Source of the DNA: JAAGZL01 sp050291725
GTDB lineage: Bacteria > Pseudomonadota > Gammaproteobacteria > Chromatiales > Chromatiaceae
Assembly (NCBI GenBank): GCA_050291725.1
Contig: JBNKKH010000022.1
Coordinates: forward strand, 32,023 to 96,022
Direction: 5' to 3'
DNA length: 64,000 bases
The translations under genes and the position numbers were made by a program. The notes under the pieces were generated by a model. The model was not told the origin of the DNA and searched no databases. It was given only the letters and a program-made list of their open reading frames with translations. Shown here one piece after another: positions 8,501 through 17,422 of the stretch; position 1 is the first letter of the stretch; the number at the start of each line of letters is the position of its first letter.

Positions 8501-9035
8501 GATGCTGAACGATCGTAAAGGTTTGAACCTAAAAGTGGCGGTTAATCTTTCCATGCGTCAATTCCAACAGCTGGATCTGATTGAAATGGTTAAAGATGTG
8601 TTAGCTGAGACCGGTATTGCGCCCACCAATGTGGAGTTAGAGATTACCGAAAGTATGGTAATGATTGATCACAAGAAGGCATTAAATATGATGAGTGGCT
8701 TAAAGAAGCTGGGTGTAATGCTTTCCATTGATGATTTTGGAACAGGCTATTCGTCGCTTGCATATATGCGTCGTTTCCCGGTTGATGCCTTAAAGATTGA
8801 TCGTTCATTTGTAAGTGACCTGGAGAATGACTATGAAGACGCATCCATAGTTTCTGCTGTCTGCTCCATGGCTAGAAGTTTAGGGCTGCTGGTAATCGCC
8901 GAGGGGGTTGAGACGGAAGCTCAATTGCAATTTCTTAAAGAGAACTTTTGTGACATGGCGCAGGGCTATCACATTAGCAGGCCCGTTCCCATAGATGTAC
9001 TTGAAGAGTATATTCAACTCCATTCAGACGCGTAA
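5547..9035 (+). CDS. Membrane sensor with Cache-like, HAMP, two PAS, degenerate GGDEF and EAL domains
   Basis: This 1162-residue c-di-GMP protein has a membrane helix at about 30-52, a periplasmic sensor of about 290 residues, a second helix at about 350-370, and a HAMP linker. Two PAS domains (about 435-550 and 590-705) are joined by a coiled coil. A GGDEF domain has GGDNF at 813-817, and an EAL domain has EAL at 941-943 and DDFGTG at 1062-1067. The altered GGDEF motif suggests a lost or regulatory cyclase, while the EAL motifs look intact, so net c-di-GMP phosphodiesterase activity is most likely. The start is uncertain: ATG at 5547 has a poor ribosome binding site and 5559 is an alternative. 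It sits alone. Confidence 0.9.
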   Translation: MDVTMLDEVKQMHTTDHLQRVGVKSLATRIAFWFSILVALAFSLVIYYTVYEDRSQLLDYKMDDVEFEAKEKIRQFSTEIVHAENDVLFLAKTPPIAGIISSFKAEGIDNQADSSLAEWRSQLEQIFSNFLSQHEYYMQIRFLGGANRGTELVRVDRLADGSISTVPIDQLQDKSKRDYVRDSLLLPPGGVYYSRINLNRENGKISLPHTPTIRVSSPIYHGAELFGILVINIDLRAALKEFISQFPWGADVSLIDDHGVFLAHKNSGLTFGEDLGTKYRVATEYPISWETLSKLSPTMEKRFVSDLSIQPDSLCYVAWFYLGEHKNIPLLGAVFEIPKASIFEGINNKVRKTILLVLLVMALSMLVVWLLSRKAVKPLIILANEVRAFGRGEDNAFLSLNRNDEVGDLAKAFQGMREQITSRSYQLVQQSQRLRSIVDNAADGIILTDQAGVILDGNPAAEFLFGYDAGELVGVNMQQLLSPQFREMYQECVAKHVRDFDRNDFSAGHEIEGQRRDGVLIDIRMTMSAYEIDGEKYLTVLVYDIRERKHLELELRKSNELLEERVSKRTKELERINKELLSEAERHRITRARLFIVNTIFEKTPQAIVICDGNNVIRDVNPAYTCMTGYTHEEAVGRTPAITKSGRHDADYYHLMWKDIIEQNHWEGEIWDRRKNGEIFPKYLTVDRILGDDGQVLNYVATFYDISDQKATEAELEQRANYDPLTKLPNSDMFLDRLELECDLAKRFNKKLGLFFLNIDRFKQINDSFGYHNGDRLLCEIGDRLQEWLQQMDMFVQGDENEEFSGCRLSRIGGDNFAFIIPNLDKGANAAIAAQRIITHMEQPFKVDGQEVFLTCSIGISIFPDNAGKLDAQMLCAERALHKAREVGGGQYRYYSDEMERGSLKQVQMEADLRKAVLGDNLCLHYQPKLYIPSGEIVGMEALVRWPTSDGSQIYPDEFIPLAESTGLIIPMGRWILRQACMDTKMLNDRKGLNLKVAVNLSMRQFQQLDLIEMVKDVLAETGIAPTNVELEITESMVMIDHKKALNMMSGLKKLGVMLSIDDFGTGYSSLAYMRRFPVDALKIDRSFVSDLENDYEDASIVSAVCSMARSLGLLVIAEGVETEAQLQFLKENFCDMAQGYHISRPVPIDVLEEYIQLHSDA

Positions 9036-9269
9036 AACATGCAAACTACCTGATAATTAATAATAAAATAGAAATGGGAGACTGGCTTTGTTATTAGATG
9101 GCATTGTGGTTGCCAAGGTGTTGTCGTGCAAGGGCGATTTTACTTCGGTCTGTGCAAATAGATGAATGTAAATTAAAGAATTCTAATTGTTATCCGCTAA
9201 CTATAGAGTAAGGGGCACCAGCTTTTTGGCGTCAGTGAAAACCTAAGATATGGACGCGGGAGAGACGGA

Positions 9270-10868
9270 ATGAGGAAAAATGAGCCAGTAACAGGCCGAG
9301 AAGTAACCTATGGTGATGATAAGGTAATTATCTCAACCACCGATCTTAAAGGCATAATAACCTATGCTAATGATGATTTTATTGAGATTAGTGGTTTCTC
9401 GCTCGAGGAGTTGCTTGGTAAAAATCACAACATTGTCCGCCATCCTGATATGCCGCCAGAGGCGTTTAAGGATTTGTGGGACACCATACAGAGTGGTAAC
9501 CCATGGCGTGGCATTGTAAAAAACCGCTGTAAGAGTGGAGATCACTACTGGGTAGATGCTTTCGTTACGCCAGTATACGAGGGCGACACTCTAGTTGGAT
9601 ATCAGTCGGTGCGTACGTCTCCAGCCAAGTCCGACGTTGAGGCGGCAGAAAATCTGTATCAGAAGTTGAATGATAAAAAGATTAGCAAATTGCCCAAGAA
9701 GCGAAGCGTACACAACCTCAGCATTAAGGCGCGACTGTTTTCCGCTTTGCTGTTTTTGGCCCTGATGTTAATAGCGGTAGGGGTTGCCACTTTATTGCAG
9801 GCCGATAGCACCGTTATTCTGGCGATTTGCGCTATTAGTATTATTGTCATTGCTGTTACAGGGTATCTGATAGTTACGACGCTGGTTACGCCGCTAGCTC
9901 GAATTAAAAATCTGCTGCATGGTTTGGCTGGCGGTAAGCTTCATCAGCCTATTGATATTTCCCATAATGACGATATGGGGCAGGTATTGCAGACAGTTAA
10001 ATTGTTGCAGGCGCGCTTGAATACCGTGTTTGGGAATTTCACTGAGGCATCAATGTCCTTGGCTGCTTCAGCTGACCAGCTTTCGTCCAACGGTAATGAG
10101 GCATTGCAGGATATGGAGCGCCAGCAGGAAGAGACATCTCAGGTAGCTACGGCCATGAATGAGATGACGGCCACAGTGCATGAGGTGGCAAAAAACACCA
10201 ATGAGGCGGCGCATGCTGCAGAGATGTCGGATGAGAGAACTCAGGCAGGCAAAGAGTTAGTAATTAAGACGCGCACTACTATCCATAACCTGGCTGGAGA
10301 GGTGGAACGTTCAGCCCAGGTAATAGAACAGTTGAAAGGGGATAGTGAAAAGATCAGCAGTATCATGGAAGTTATTGGTAGCATAGCCGAGCAGACAAAT
10401 CTGCTTGCTCTGAACGCAGCCATTGAGGCCGCCCGGGCTGGGGAGCAAGGACGTGGGTTTGCAGTGGTGGCCGATGAGGTGCGCACCCTGGCCCAGCGTA
10501 CCCAAGAATCTACCACCGATATTCGTGACATGATAGAGAACCTGCAGTCCGGTATTGGAGATGCTGTCGAGGTGATGGCGCGGGGCAGAGATCAAGCAGG
10601 TACTGCTGTTACCCAGGCAGATGAAACTGGAGTGGCCCTAGATGCGATATCAGATGCAGTAGCCACTATCCACCAGATGAATATCCAGATCGCAACTGCC
10701 GCTGAGGAGCAGAATGCGGTAGCTGAAGAGATGAATCGAAATGTGGTTTCTATTAACGATCTCTCTGAACACTCTACTAAAGCCGCTCGTGATGTTGCAG
10801 ATTCAGGGTCAAATCTAGCTGAGATGGCAAAGAAGCTGAAAATGTTGGTTACTCAATTTAGTAATTAG
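9270..10868 (+). CDS. Aer-like methyl-accepting chemotaxis protein with N-terminal PAS
   Basis: This 532-residue protein begins with a PAS domain (about 15-115) of the Aer type, containing NIVRHPDMP and YWVDAFVTP, which in Aer binds FAD and senses redox state. One or two hydrophobic helices (about 155-210) and a HAMP domain follow. The C-terminal signalling domain carries the hairpin tip motif NLLALNAAIEAARAGEQGRGFAVVA. There is no large periplasmic domain, so it should sense an internal signal such as electron-transport status and control CheA. A GGGAGAG site precedes the ATG and a terminator follows the stop. Confidence 0.92.
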   Translation: MRKNEPVTGREVTYGDDKVIISTTDLKGIITYANDDFIEISGFSLEELLGKNHNIVRHPDMPPEAFKDLWDTIQSGNPWRGIVKNRCKSGDHYWVDAFVTPVYEGDTLVGYQSVRTSPAKSDVEAAENLYQKLNDKKISKLPKKRSVHNLSIKARLFSALLFLALMLIAVGVATLLQADSTVILAICAISIIVIAVTGYLIVTTLVTPLARIKNLLHGLAGGKLHQPIDISHNDDMGQVLQTVKLLQARLNTVFGNFTEASMSLAASADQLSSNGNEALQDMERQQEETSQVATAMNEMTATVHEVAKNTNEAAHAAEMSDERTQAGKELVIKTRTTIHNLAGEVERSAQVIEQLKGDSEKISSIMEVIGSIAEQTNLLALNAAIEAARAGEQGRGFAVVADEVRTLAQRTQESTTDIRDMIENLQSGIGDAVEVMARGRDQAGTAVTQADETGVALDAISDAVATIHQMNIQIATAAEEQNAVAEEMNRNVVSINDLSEHSTKAARDVADSGSNLAEMAKKLKMLVTQFSN

Positions 10869-10892
10869 AAATTAGTTGGGTGTAACAGATTG

Positions 10893-10930
10893 ACGCATCT
10901 ATTGAACTAACAATAGATGCGTTATTTTTT
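10893..10930 (+). terminator. Rho-independent terminator of the Aer-like gene
   Basis: A perfect 12-bp stem (ACGCATCTATTG pairing with CAATAGATGCGT, six-base loop) is followed by a run of T residues. It lies 24 bp after the chemoreceptor stop codon. On the other strand the hairpin lacks a T-run, so it probably works in one direction only. Confidence 0.85.
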
Positions 10931-10945
10931 GCAATAGAGTTTGGG

Positions 10946-12055
10946 TTAAAGTTGGATATCTATAGTCTTGGTATTCCCATCACGCCAGATAGTGATGCTG
11001 GTTTTGTCGCCCGTGTTGAAATCATCCAGGCGCGATAACAGTTCACTTACGCTGGTTATATTTGAGCCACCCAGTTTGGTTATCACATCTCCTGGTAGAA
11101 CTCCGCCGCCTTTCTGCATCTTGGTACCCCTAAGCCCTGCCGCTTCAGCGATGGAGCCTGGAGCAACCCTGAGGACAAGCACACCTTCAACTCCAATTTG
11201 CTTCATCAAGACCTGGTTTATATCTTCATTGCTCTCTATTCCAAGCTGCGGTCTTTCATAGTGGCCCTTAGCGATCAACTCAGGTACCACTCGGTTTACT
11301 GTATCCACGGGTACTGCAAAGCCGATTCCGGCGTAGGCCCCGGATGGACTGAAGATGGCGGTGTTGATGCCTACTATGCGTCCGGCACTATCTAACAGGG
11401 GACCGCCGGAGTTGCCGGGATTGATAGCAGCATCGGTCTGGATTAGATGATCAATGGTGCTGTTGCCATTGCCTGGCAGGCTGCGATCCAGTGCGGATAT
11501 CACGCCGGATGTGAGGGTGTAATCCAGGCCAAATGGGTTGCCTATGGCGAACACCTTCTGTCCTACCTTAAGGTCGGCGCTGGTGCCGATGGGTACGGTG
11601 GGTGGGCTGTTGATTGGTACGCGGATACGCAGTACTGCCAGGTCATGGTCCGGGCTGGTCCCTACCAGAGATGCCATGTAGGTGCGGCCGTCGTTAAGCC
11701 TGATCTGGGCCTCAGATGCCTGAGCAATGACGTGGTTGTTAGTTACTACATGCCCCAGTTCATCCCACACGAACCCTGATCCGGTACCACGTGGGACATT
11801 GAGTACATTTCTGGTCCATGGATTTCTAACCAGTTGGGAGGTGGAGATGTATACCACTGCCGGACTGGCCTGCTCAAAGATCTCTATGGTGTTCTTCTCA
11901 TCTTCGGCCAACTCACCACGGGCGGTGACTGAGCGTGGCGTTGCGCTTAGGCCGATGATGCCGTACTCAATTGCCGGCAGCAGATAGAGGCCGACAGCGG
12001 CCAGGAGGAGAAAAATGGCAAGAAATTTGATTATGGATACATGTCTGTCATTCAT
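10946..12055 (-). CDS. degS: DegS/HtrA-type membrane-anchored serine protease
   Basis: This 369-residue protein has one N-terminal membrane helix (about 8-28), a trypsin-like domain with the triad H108 (TNNHVIA), D138 (DHDLAVL) and S216 (NPGNSGGPL), and a single C-terminal PDZ domain (about 265-365). A single PDZ and a membrane anchor match DegS, which cuts the anti-sigma factor RseA in the periplasm; a general HtrA protease is the alternative. It follows argE and argA on the same strand with a 49-bp gap. Confidence 0.87.
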   Translation of the reverse strand: MNDRHVSIIKFLAIFLLLAAVGLYLLPAIEYGIIGLSATPRSVTARGELAEDEKNTIEIFEQASPAVVYISTSQLVRNPWTRNVLNVPRGTGSGFVWDELGHVVTNNHVIAQASEAQIRLNDGRTYMASLVGTSPDHDLAVLRIRVPINSPPTVPIGTSADLKVGQKVFAIGNPFGLDYTLTSGVISALDRSLPGNGNSTIDHLIQTDAAINPGNSGGPLLDSAGRIVGINTAIFSPSGAYAGIGFAVPVDTVNRVVPELIAKGHYERPQLGIESNEDINQVLMKQIGVEGVLVLRVAPGSIAEAAGLRGTKMQKGGGVLPGDVITKLGGSNITSVSELLSRLDDFNTGDKTSITIWRDGNTKTIDIQL

Positions 12056-12104
12056 TATGGTTACATAATATCTGCAAGCGATATCTCTGTTGTGTGTTGC
12101 GCTG

Positions 12105-13436
12105 CTAATCTAATTTTTTGACGAACACTTTAGAGTTGCGTTGATAGTTATATAGTTCACGCCGTTTAATGGGCAGAGACTTAACCGGCATCGATTGAAA
12201 GCCCCGTTCCCGGAACCAGTGGGCGGTTTGGGTGGTGAGGACAAATATCTTATTCATGCCGTAGCTCATGGCTTGCTGTTCCATCAGCTTGAGTAGGGCA
12301 TCACCCCGCCCACCATCACGGTAGTCATCGTGTACTGCCACACAGGCAAGCTCCGCCATCTGCTCCTTTTCGTAGCAGTAGAGAGCGACGCAGCCTATGA
12401 TCATGCCGTCCCGCTCCATTACGGTAAAGCGGTCGATCTCGGTCTCCATCAGCTCTCGGGAACGCCGCACTAAAACTCCCGACTCCTCCATAGGAGCGAG
12501 CAGCTCAAGTATTCCGCCTACATCATCGATTCGGGCGGTGCGGGTCTGCTCATAGGGCTCGGCTGAGACCAGGGTGCCAGCACCATCTCTAGTAAACAGC
12601 TCCTTGAGCAGAGCTCCATCCAAAGAACGCTTCAGTAGATGAGTGCGATCAACACCTACGCGACATGCGTTGATGGTATTGCGTAGTACCTGGGCTAACT
12701 CCTCTGGCATGGTTTTACGCCGCTGAATTATCTTTTCCAAATCTCTTGGCATCAGGTGGGTCAGCAGTTTGCCTTTGGAGTCGGTGAGGCCTTTGCCTTC
12801 CAGCATATAGATTAGCTTGTCTGCTCCCAGTGCTACTGCAACCGAGCTGCCAACATCCGAGGCGCTAAGGTTAAACACCTCTCCTGTTGGCGAGTAGCCT
12901 AGGGGTGGTATTAGGGCGATGGAGCCAGTTTCTAGTACACCATGGATGGCACTGGCATCTACTCGCCGTACCCGTCCGGTGTGACCAAAATCGACTCCGT
13001 TGTGTACCCCAAATGGTTTTGCAATTACGTAGTTACCGGAACTGACCCTAATGCGTGCTCCTGCCATGGGAGAGTTGGCTAGCCCCATGGAGAGCAGGGC
13101 CTCAATCTCTACCCGCACCATTCCTGCGGCCTCTTTTACACAGGCCAGGGCCGCATCGTCAGTGACTCTTAGGCCGTCGATATATTGCATCTCGGCTTTG
13201 CGCAGGCCCAGCCGCTCCTCCACTTGAGGACGGGCGCCATGCACCAATACCAGTTGGATGCCTAGGCCGTGTAATAGGGCGATGTCGTGAATTAGGTTAG
13301 GGAAGTCAGTATCAGCAACTGCCTCGCCGCCGATGACGATAACAAAAGTACGTCCCCGGTGGGCGTGAATATAGGGTGAAGAGTTACGAAACCAATCCAC
13401 GAACTGCTCAGTCTGATTGTTCTTTTTGCTTGCCAC
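12105..13436 (-). CDS. argA: N-acetylglutamate synthase (amino-acid N-acetyltransferase)
   Basis: This 443-residue protein has an N-terminal amino-acid-kinase-like domain (about 1-285, with FVIVIGGEAVAD and LVHGARPQVEERL) and a C-terminal GNAT domain (about 295-443, with CVAVHDDYRDGGRGDALL for acetyl-CoA binding). This is the classic bacterial ArgA layout. It makes N-acetylglutamate, the first step of arginine synthesis, and is normally inhibited by arginine through the kinase-like domain. It follows argE on the same strand after 74 bp. Confidence 0.95.
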   Translation of the reverse strand: MASKKNNQTEQFVDWFRNSSPYIHAHRGRTFVIVIGGEAVADTDFPNLIHDIALLHGLGIQLVLVHGARPQVEERLGLRKAEMQYIDGLRVTDDAALACVKEAAGMVRVEIEALLSMGLANSPMAGARIRVSSGNYVIAKPFGVHNGVDFGHTGRVRRVDASAIHGVLETGSIALIPPLGYSPTGEVFNLSASDVGSSVAVALGADKLIYMLEGKGLTDSKGKLLTHLMPRDLEKIIQRRKTMPEELAQVLRNTINACRVGVDRTHLLKRSLDGALLKELFTRDGAGTLVSAEPYEQTRTARIDDVGGILELLAPMEESGVLVRRSRELMETEIDRFTVMERDGMIIGCVALYCYEKEQMAELACVAVHDDYRDGGRGDALLKLMEQQAMSYGMNKIFVLTTQTAHWFRERGFQSMPVKSLPIKRRELYNYQRNSKVFVKKLD

Positions 13437-13510
13437 GCTATTTTTCCTTTAGGCTGCTCTACCTTATTAAAGCTTTAAAACTCTATTAAGTCCATGTTTT
13501 CATGGTCTAT

Positions 13511-14659
13511 TTAAGCCAAACAAAAGCGTTGAATCACTCCCCGAAGTACTTCAATCATGGGTTTGATTCGCTCTTCACTCAAATACTCATCTGGCTGATG
13601 GGCCTGATCTATATCTCCTGGACCAAGTATTATCGTCTCCATCCCCAGCTCCTGGAAATATGGCCCTTCAGTTGCGTAAGATGCAGATATGGATTTTTCT
13701 CCGGTTAGCTCTTCAGCTACACGAACGATAGCAGCATCATGCGGGGTCTCCATGGCAGGTGTGCCGGCAAAGCCCGATTCCATTTCCAGCTTGAGTTCGC
13801 TACCTTGCAGCAGGTCACTTAGGCGCGAGGAGAGTTCCCCCCGCAGCTGATCTAGATCCATTCCCGGCAGGGGGCGCAGGTCAATCTGCAGTTCACACTG
13901 GGCGCAGATACGGTTGGGACTGTCACCCCCTTGAATGCGTCCCAGATTCAGGGTGGGTACCTCCACTTTGAACTCAGGATTGCGATTATTGCGCTGCAAC
14001 TCATCCCGCCACTGTAATATCTCACCGATGACTCGGTGCATGCCTTCCAATGCGCTGACGCCGAAGCTGGGGTCGCTGGAGTGTCCAGACCTGCCCAGCA
14101 GGCGTATGGTCTCCATGGCGATACCCTTATGCATGCGGATCGGCTTCAGTCCGGTGGGCTCGCCAATTAGCGCGTGGCGGCCTAGCTTTCGCTTCTCTTC
14201 CACTAGGGCTTTGGCGCCACTCATGGAACTCTCTTCGTCAGCGGTGGCCAGGATGGTCAGGGGTTGGTTTAGCCTGTTCAGATCAAGGTCGCGCACTGCC
14301 TCTATTACCAGGGCGAAAAAACCTTTCATATCCGATACACCCAGGCCGTAGAGTTTACCATCCCGTCTGGTTAGCTTGAATGGGTCCTGACTCCAGCGCC
14401 CCTCATCAAAGGGAACAGTGTCGGTGTGACCAGACAGCAGCAGCCCCTCATCTCCTTTTCCTGCAGTAGCGATGAGGTTGTATTTGCCTGGGTTGTTAGC
14501 CAGTTGGGTAATTTCAACCTGGAAGCCAAGTGGCCGCAGCCACCCTGCGAGAAGCTGTATAACACCCTGGTTGGACATGTCCAGTTCGGGATTAATGCTG
14601 CTCACCGAGGGGATAGCGACAAGCTGTTCAATCATCTCTATGCAGTCAGGTGTTTTCAT
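13511..14659 (-). CDS. argE: Acetylornithine deacetylase
   Basis: This 382-residue M20-family metallohydrolase has the metal site LSGHTDTVPFD, the catalytic region ADEESSMSGAK and the dimerisation domain with GRSGHSSDP. It removes the acetyl group from N-acetylornithine in the linear arginine pathway, pairing with ArgA just downstream. The frame opens at 14725, but the ATG at 14659 (protein start MKTPDCIEM) gives the usual length of about 383 residues. It is divergent from the carbonic anhydrase gene. Confidence 0.93.
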   Translation of the reverse strand: MKTPDCIEMIEQLVAIPSVSSINPELDMSNQGVIQLLAGWLRPLGFQVEITQLANNPGKYNLIATAGKGDEGLLLSGHTDTVPFDEGRWSQDPFKLTRRDGKLYGLGVSDMKGFFALVIEAVRDLDLNRLNQPLTILATADEESSMSGAKALVEEKRKLGRHALIGEPTGLKPIRMHKGIAMETIRLLGRSGHSSDPSFGVSALEGMHRVIGEILQWRDELQRNNRNPEFKVEVPTLNLGRIQGGDSPNRICAQCELQIDLRPLPGMDLDQLRGELSSRLSDLLQGSELKLEMESGFAGTPAMETPHDAAIVRVAEELTGEKSISASYATEGPYFQELGMETIILGPGDIDQAHQPDEYLSEERIKPMIEVLRGVIQRFCLA

Positions 14660-14791
14660 AATGGAGCTCAACTGTTTAGTTACCGCATAATAAACACCCT
14701 CCCGCCACAGGTTGCAAGGTGACATGCTTCAAATGAGCGGATAGGATGCTATTTTTAAACTTACTCATAAATTTAATGTAGATGAGGTTTT

Positions 14792-15442
14792 ATGTCGGGT
14801 CTGGAAAGAGTATTTAAAAACAACCACGCATGGGCACAGGGAATCAAAGAGGGGGACCCTAGATTTTTTAGCAAGCTATCAGAGCAGCAGTCACCTGACT
14901 ATCTCTGGATAGGGTGTTCTGATAGCCGGGTTCCGGCCAACGAGATTATCGGAATGATGCCTGGTGAGGTGTTCGTGCACAGAAATGTGGCCAATTTGGT
15001 TATTCATACCGACCTTAACTGTCTCTCTGCCGTGCAGTACGCCATTGATGTGTTGAAGGTAAAACACATAATCGTGTGTGGACACTATGGCTGTGGTGGG
15101 GTCACGGCAGCAGTGCGTGGCGCGCGCTATGGTCTGGTGGATAACTGGCTGCAGCACGTTAAGGATATCTACAATCGAAATGAAGATAAGTTTGCCTCAT
15201 GTGAAGATGAAGAGGAGAAGATAGATATCCTGTGTGAGATAAATGTAATTGAGCAGGTGCTGAATCTATGTCACACCACCGTAGTGCAGGATGCCTGGAA
15301 AAGTGGCCAGAAGTTTGAGCTACATGGATTGATTTACAGCGTTCATGATGGAGTATTAAGAGACCTTGGAGTTAGTTTTGATTCTACAAAGGAGATCCCA
15401 TTGCCGATGCATAGTCAGGATCTGACCAATAGGCTCAAATAG
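14792..15442 (+). CDS. can: Beta-class carbonic anhydrase
   Basis: This 216-residue enzyme has zinc ligands C42, H98 and C101 and the D44-R46 dyad (CSDSRVP, then CGHYGCGG). It interconverts CO2 and bicarbonate in the cytoplasm, supplying bicarbonate for biosynthetic carboxylations. Length and motifs match E. coli Can. A GATGAGG site precedes the ATG. Confidence 0.95.
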   Translation: MSGLERVFKNNHAWAQGIKEGDPRFFSKLSEQQSPDYLWIGCSDSRVPANEIIGMMPGEVFVHRNVANLVIHTDLNCLSAVQYAIDVLKVKHIIVCGHYGCGGVTAAVRGARYGLVDNWLQHVKDIYNRNEDKFASCEDEEEKIDILCEINVIEQVLNLCHTTVVQDAWKSGQKFELHGLIYSVHDGVLRDLGVSFDSTKEIPLPMHSQDLTNRLK

Positions 15443-15534
15443 TTATATTTTTATAATTCCGCTGTAACTGATCTATATAAAGTTGGATAATCCTTTTTTA
15501 TACATGATTGATTAGACTGTTTTTGGAGATAGAG

Positions 15535-17382
15535 ATGCCCCAATACCGTTCCCGTACCACAACTCATGGCCGCAATATGGCAGGTGCACGTGCTCTGTGG
15601 CGTGCCACTGGCATGAAAGATGGTGATTTTGAGAAGCCGATTATTGCTGTGGTTAACTCTTTCACCCAATTCGTTCCTGGGCATGTGCATCTTAAAGATC
15701 TGGGACAGATGGTAGCGCGCGAGATCGAAGCAGCGGGTGGCGTAGCCAAGGAGTTCAATACCATCGCCGTAGATGATGGTATCGCAATGGGGCATGGAGG
15801 CATGCTCTATTCTCTACCTTCTCGAGACATTATTGCCGACTCTGTAGAGTACATGGTCAATGCGCACTGCGCAGATGCCATGGTCTGTATCTCCAACTGT
15901 GACAAGATCACCCCCGGAATGTTGATGGCATCCATGCGCTTGAATATCCCTACGGTATTCGTTTCCGGCGGCCCTATGGAGGCCGGCAAGGTACAGTGGC
16001 ACGGTGCAGAACGCGCCGTGGATCTGGTGGATGCTATGGTGGAGGCGGCTGATGCAAAGAATTCAGACGATGATGTAAGCGCTATGGAACGCTCAGCCTG
16101 TCCTACCTGTGGTTCCTGTTCTGGTATGTTTACCGCTAACTCCATGAACTGCCTCACTGAGGCCCTGGGCCTGAGTTTGCCGGGGAATGGTTCTCTTGTA
16201 GCTACCCATGCTGAGCGCAAGGAGCTGTTTCTGGAAGCGGGAAGGTTGGTGGTAGAGTTGGCCAAACGTTGGTATGAGCAGGATGATGCCTCTGTGCTGC
16301 CGCGCAGCATTGCTACCTTTGAGGCGTTTGAAAATGCCATGTGTCTGGATATAGCCATGGGCGGTTCCACCAACACCGTACTGCATCTTCTTGCTACAGC
16401 TCAGGAGGCAGAGGTGGATTTCACCATGTCTCATATCGACCAGCTTTCGCGCAAGGTGCCCAATCTGTGCAAGGTGGCTCCAGCTACTCAGGAGTTTCAT
16501 CTGGAGGATGTACATAGGGCTGGTGGCGTCATCGGTATTCTTGGTGAGTTAGAGAAGGCTGGTCTGATCCATCGAGATGTACCCACCGTACATAGCAGTA
16601 GCCTAGGCAGCGCTATTGACCAGTGGGATATTAATCGCAGCTCTGATGCAACAGCTAAGTCTCGTTATCTGGCTGCACCGGGTGGTGTCCCTTCCCTGGT
16701 GGCGTTCAGTCAGGATCGACAGTGGCCAGATCTGGATCTGGACCGGACTGCTGGCTGTATCCGCGACAAGGCTAACGCCTACAGTCAGGATGGCGGACTG
16801 GCGGTGCTGTACGGCAATCTGGCTGAGGCCGGGTGTATAGTGAAAACTGCCGGTGTGGATGAATCCATTCTGAAATTTAGTGGGCCAGCCCGTATCTTCG
16901 AAAGTCAGGATGAGGCGGTTGCGGCTATATTGGCTGATGCTATCCAGCCAGGTGATATTGTGCTTATTCGCTACGAAGGCCCCAAGGGTGGCCCCGGTAT
17001 GCAGGAGATGCTCTATCCTACCAGCTATCTTAAATCCAAGGGGTTGGGTAAGAGCTGTGCCTTGATTACCGATGGGCGTTTCTCTGGAGGCACTTCCGGA
17101 CTCTCTATCGGTCACTGTTCCCCTGAGGCGGCGGAGGGGGGAGCTATAGGTCTGGTACAGGAGGGGGATACTATTGAAATTGATATCCCATCCAGGAGCA
17201 TTAATCTAGCAGTCAGCGATGCTGAGCTGGAGCAGCGCCGTAAAGAGATGGAGGCGCAAGGCAGCGATGCCTGGAAGCCAGTGGGTAGAGAGCGTCAGGT
17301 ATCCAAAGCGCTCCAGGCCTATGCGGCTTTAACTACCAGTGCAGCTCGTGGTGCGGTGAGGGATTTGTCGCAGCTGAAGTGA
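15535..17382 (+). CDS. ilvD: Dihydroxy-acid dehydratase
   Basis: This 615-residue protein is collinear with E. coli IlvD from its first residues (MPQYRSRTTTHGRNMAG). Iron-sulfur cysteines are visible in SNCDKITPG and CPTCGSCSGMFTANSMNCL. It converts dihydroxy-isovalerate and dihydroxy-methylvalerate into the keto acids for valine, leucine and isoleucine. An upstream ATG at 15508 is in frame, but 15535 has a GGAGA site and matches the family start. Confidence 0.96.
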   Translation: MPQYRSRTTTHGRNMAGARALWRATGMKDGDFEKPIIAVVNSFTQFVPGHVHLKDLGQMVAREIEAAGGVAKEFNTIAVDDGIAMGHGGMLYSLPSRDIIADSVEYMVNAHCADAMVCISNCDKITPGMLMASMRLNIPTVFVSGGPMEAGKVQWHGAERAVDLVDAMVEAADAKNSDDDVSAMERSACPTCGSCSGMFTANSMNCLTEALGLSLPGNGSLVATHAERKELFLEAGRLVVELAKRWYEQDDASVLPRSIATFEAFENAMCLDIAMGGSTNTVLHLLATAQEAEVDFTMSHIDQLSRKVPNLCKVAPATQEFHLEDVHRAGGVIGILGELEKAGLIHRDVPTVHSSSLGSAIDQWDINRSSDATAKSRYLAAPGGVPSLVAFSQDRQWPDLDLDRTAGCIRDKANAYSQDGGLAVLYGNLAEAGCIVKTAGVDESILKFSGPARIFESQDEAVAAILADAIQPGDIVLIRYEGPKGGPGMQEMLYPTSYLKSKGLGKSCALITDGRFSGGTSGLSIGHCSPEAAEGGAIGLVQEGDTIEIDIPSRSINLAVSDAELEQRRKEMEAQGSDAWKPVGRERQVSKALQAYAALTTSAARGAVRDLSQLK

Positions 17383-17391
17383 GGTTGATTA

Positions 17392-17419
17392 CTAGTCCGG
17401 CTACCCCTGGCCGGACTAG
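17392..17419. terminator. Hairpin between convergent ilvD and SH3-protein genes
   Basis: A 9-bp stem (CTAGTCCGG / CCGGACTAG) around a 10-base loop lies between two converging genes. No clean T-run follows on either strand, so a terminator role is probable by position but not proved by sequence. Confidence 0.45.
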
Positions 17420-17422
17420 CAA

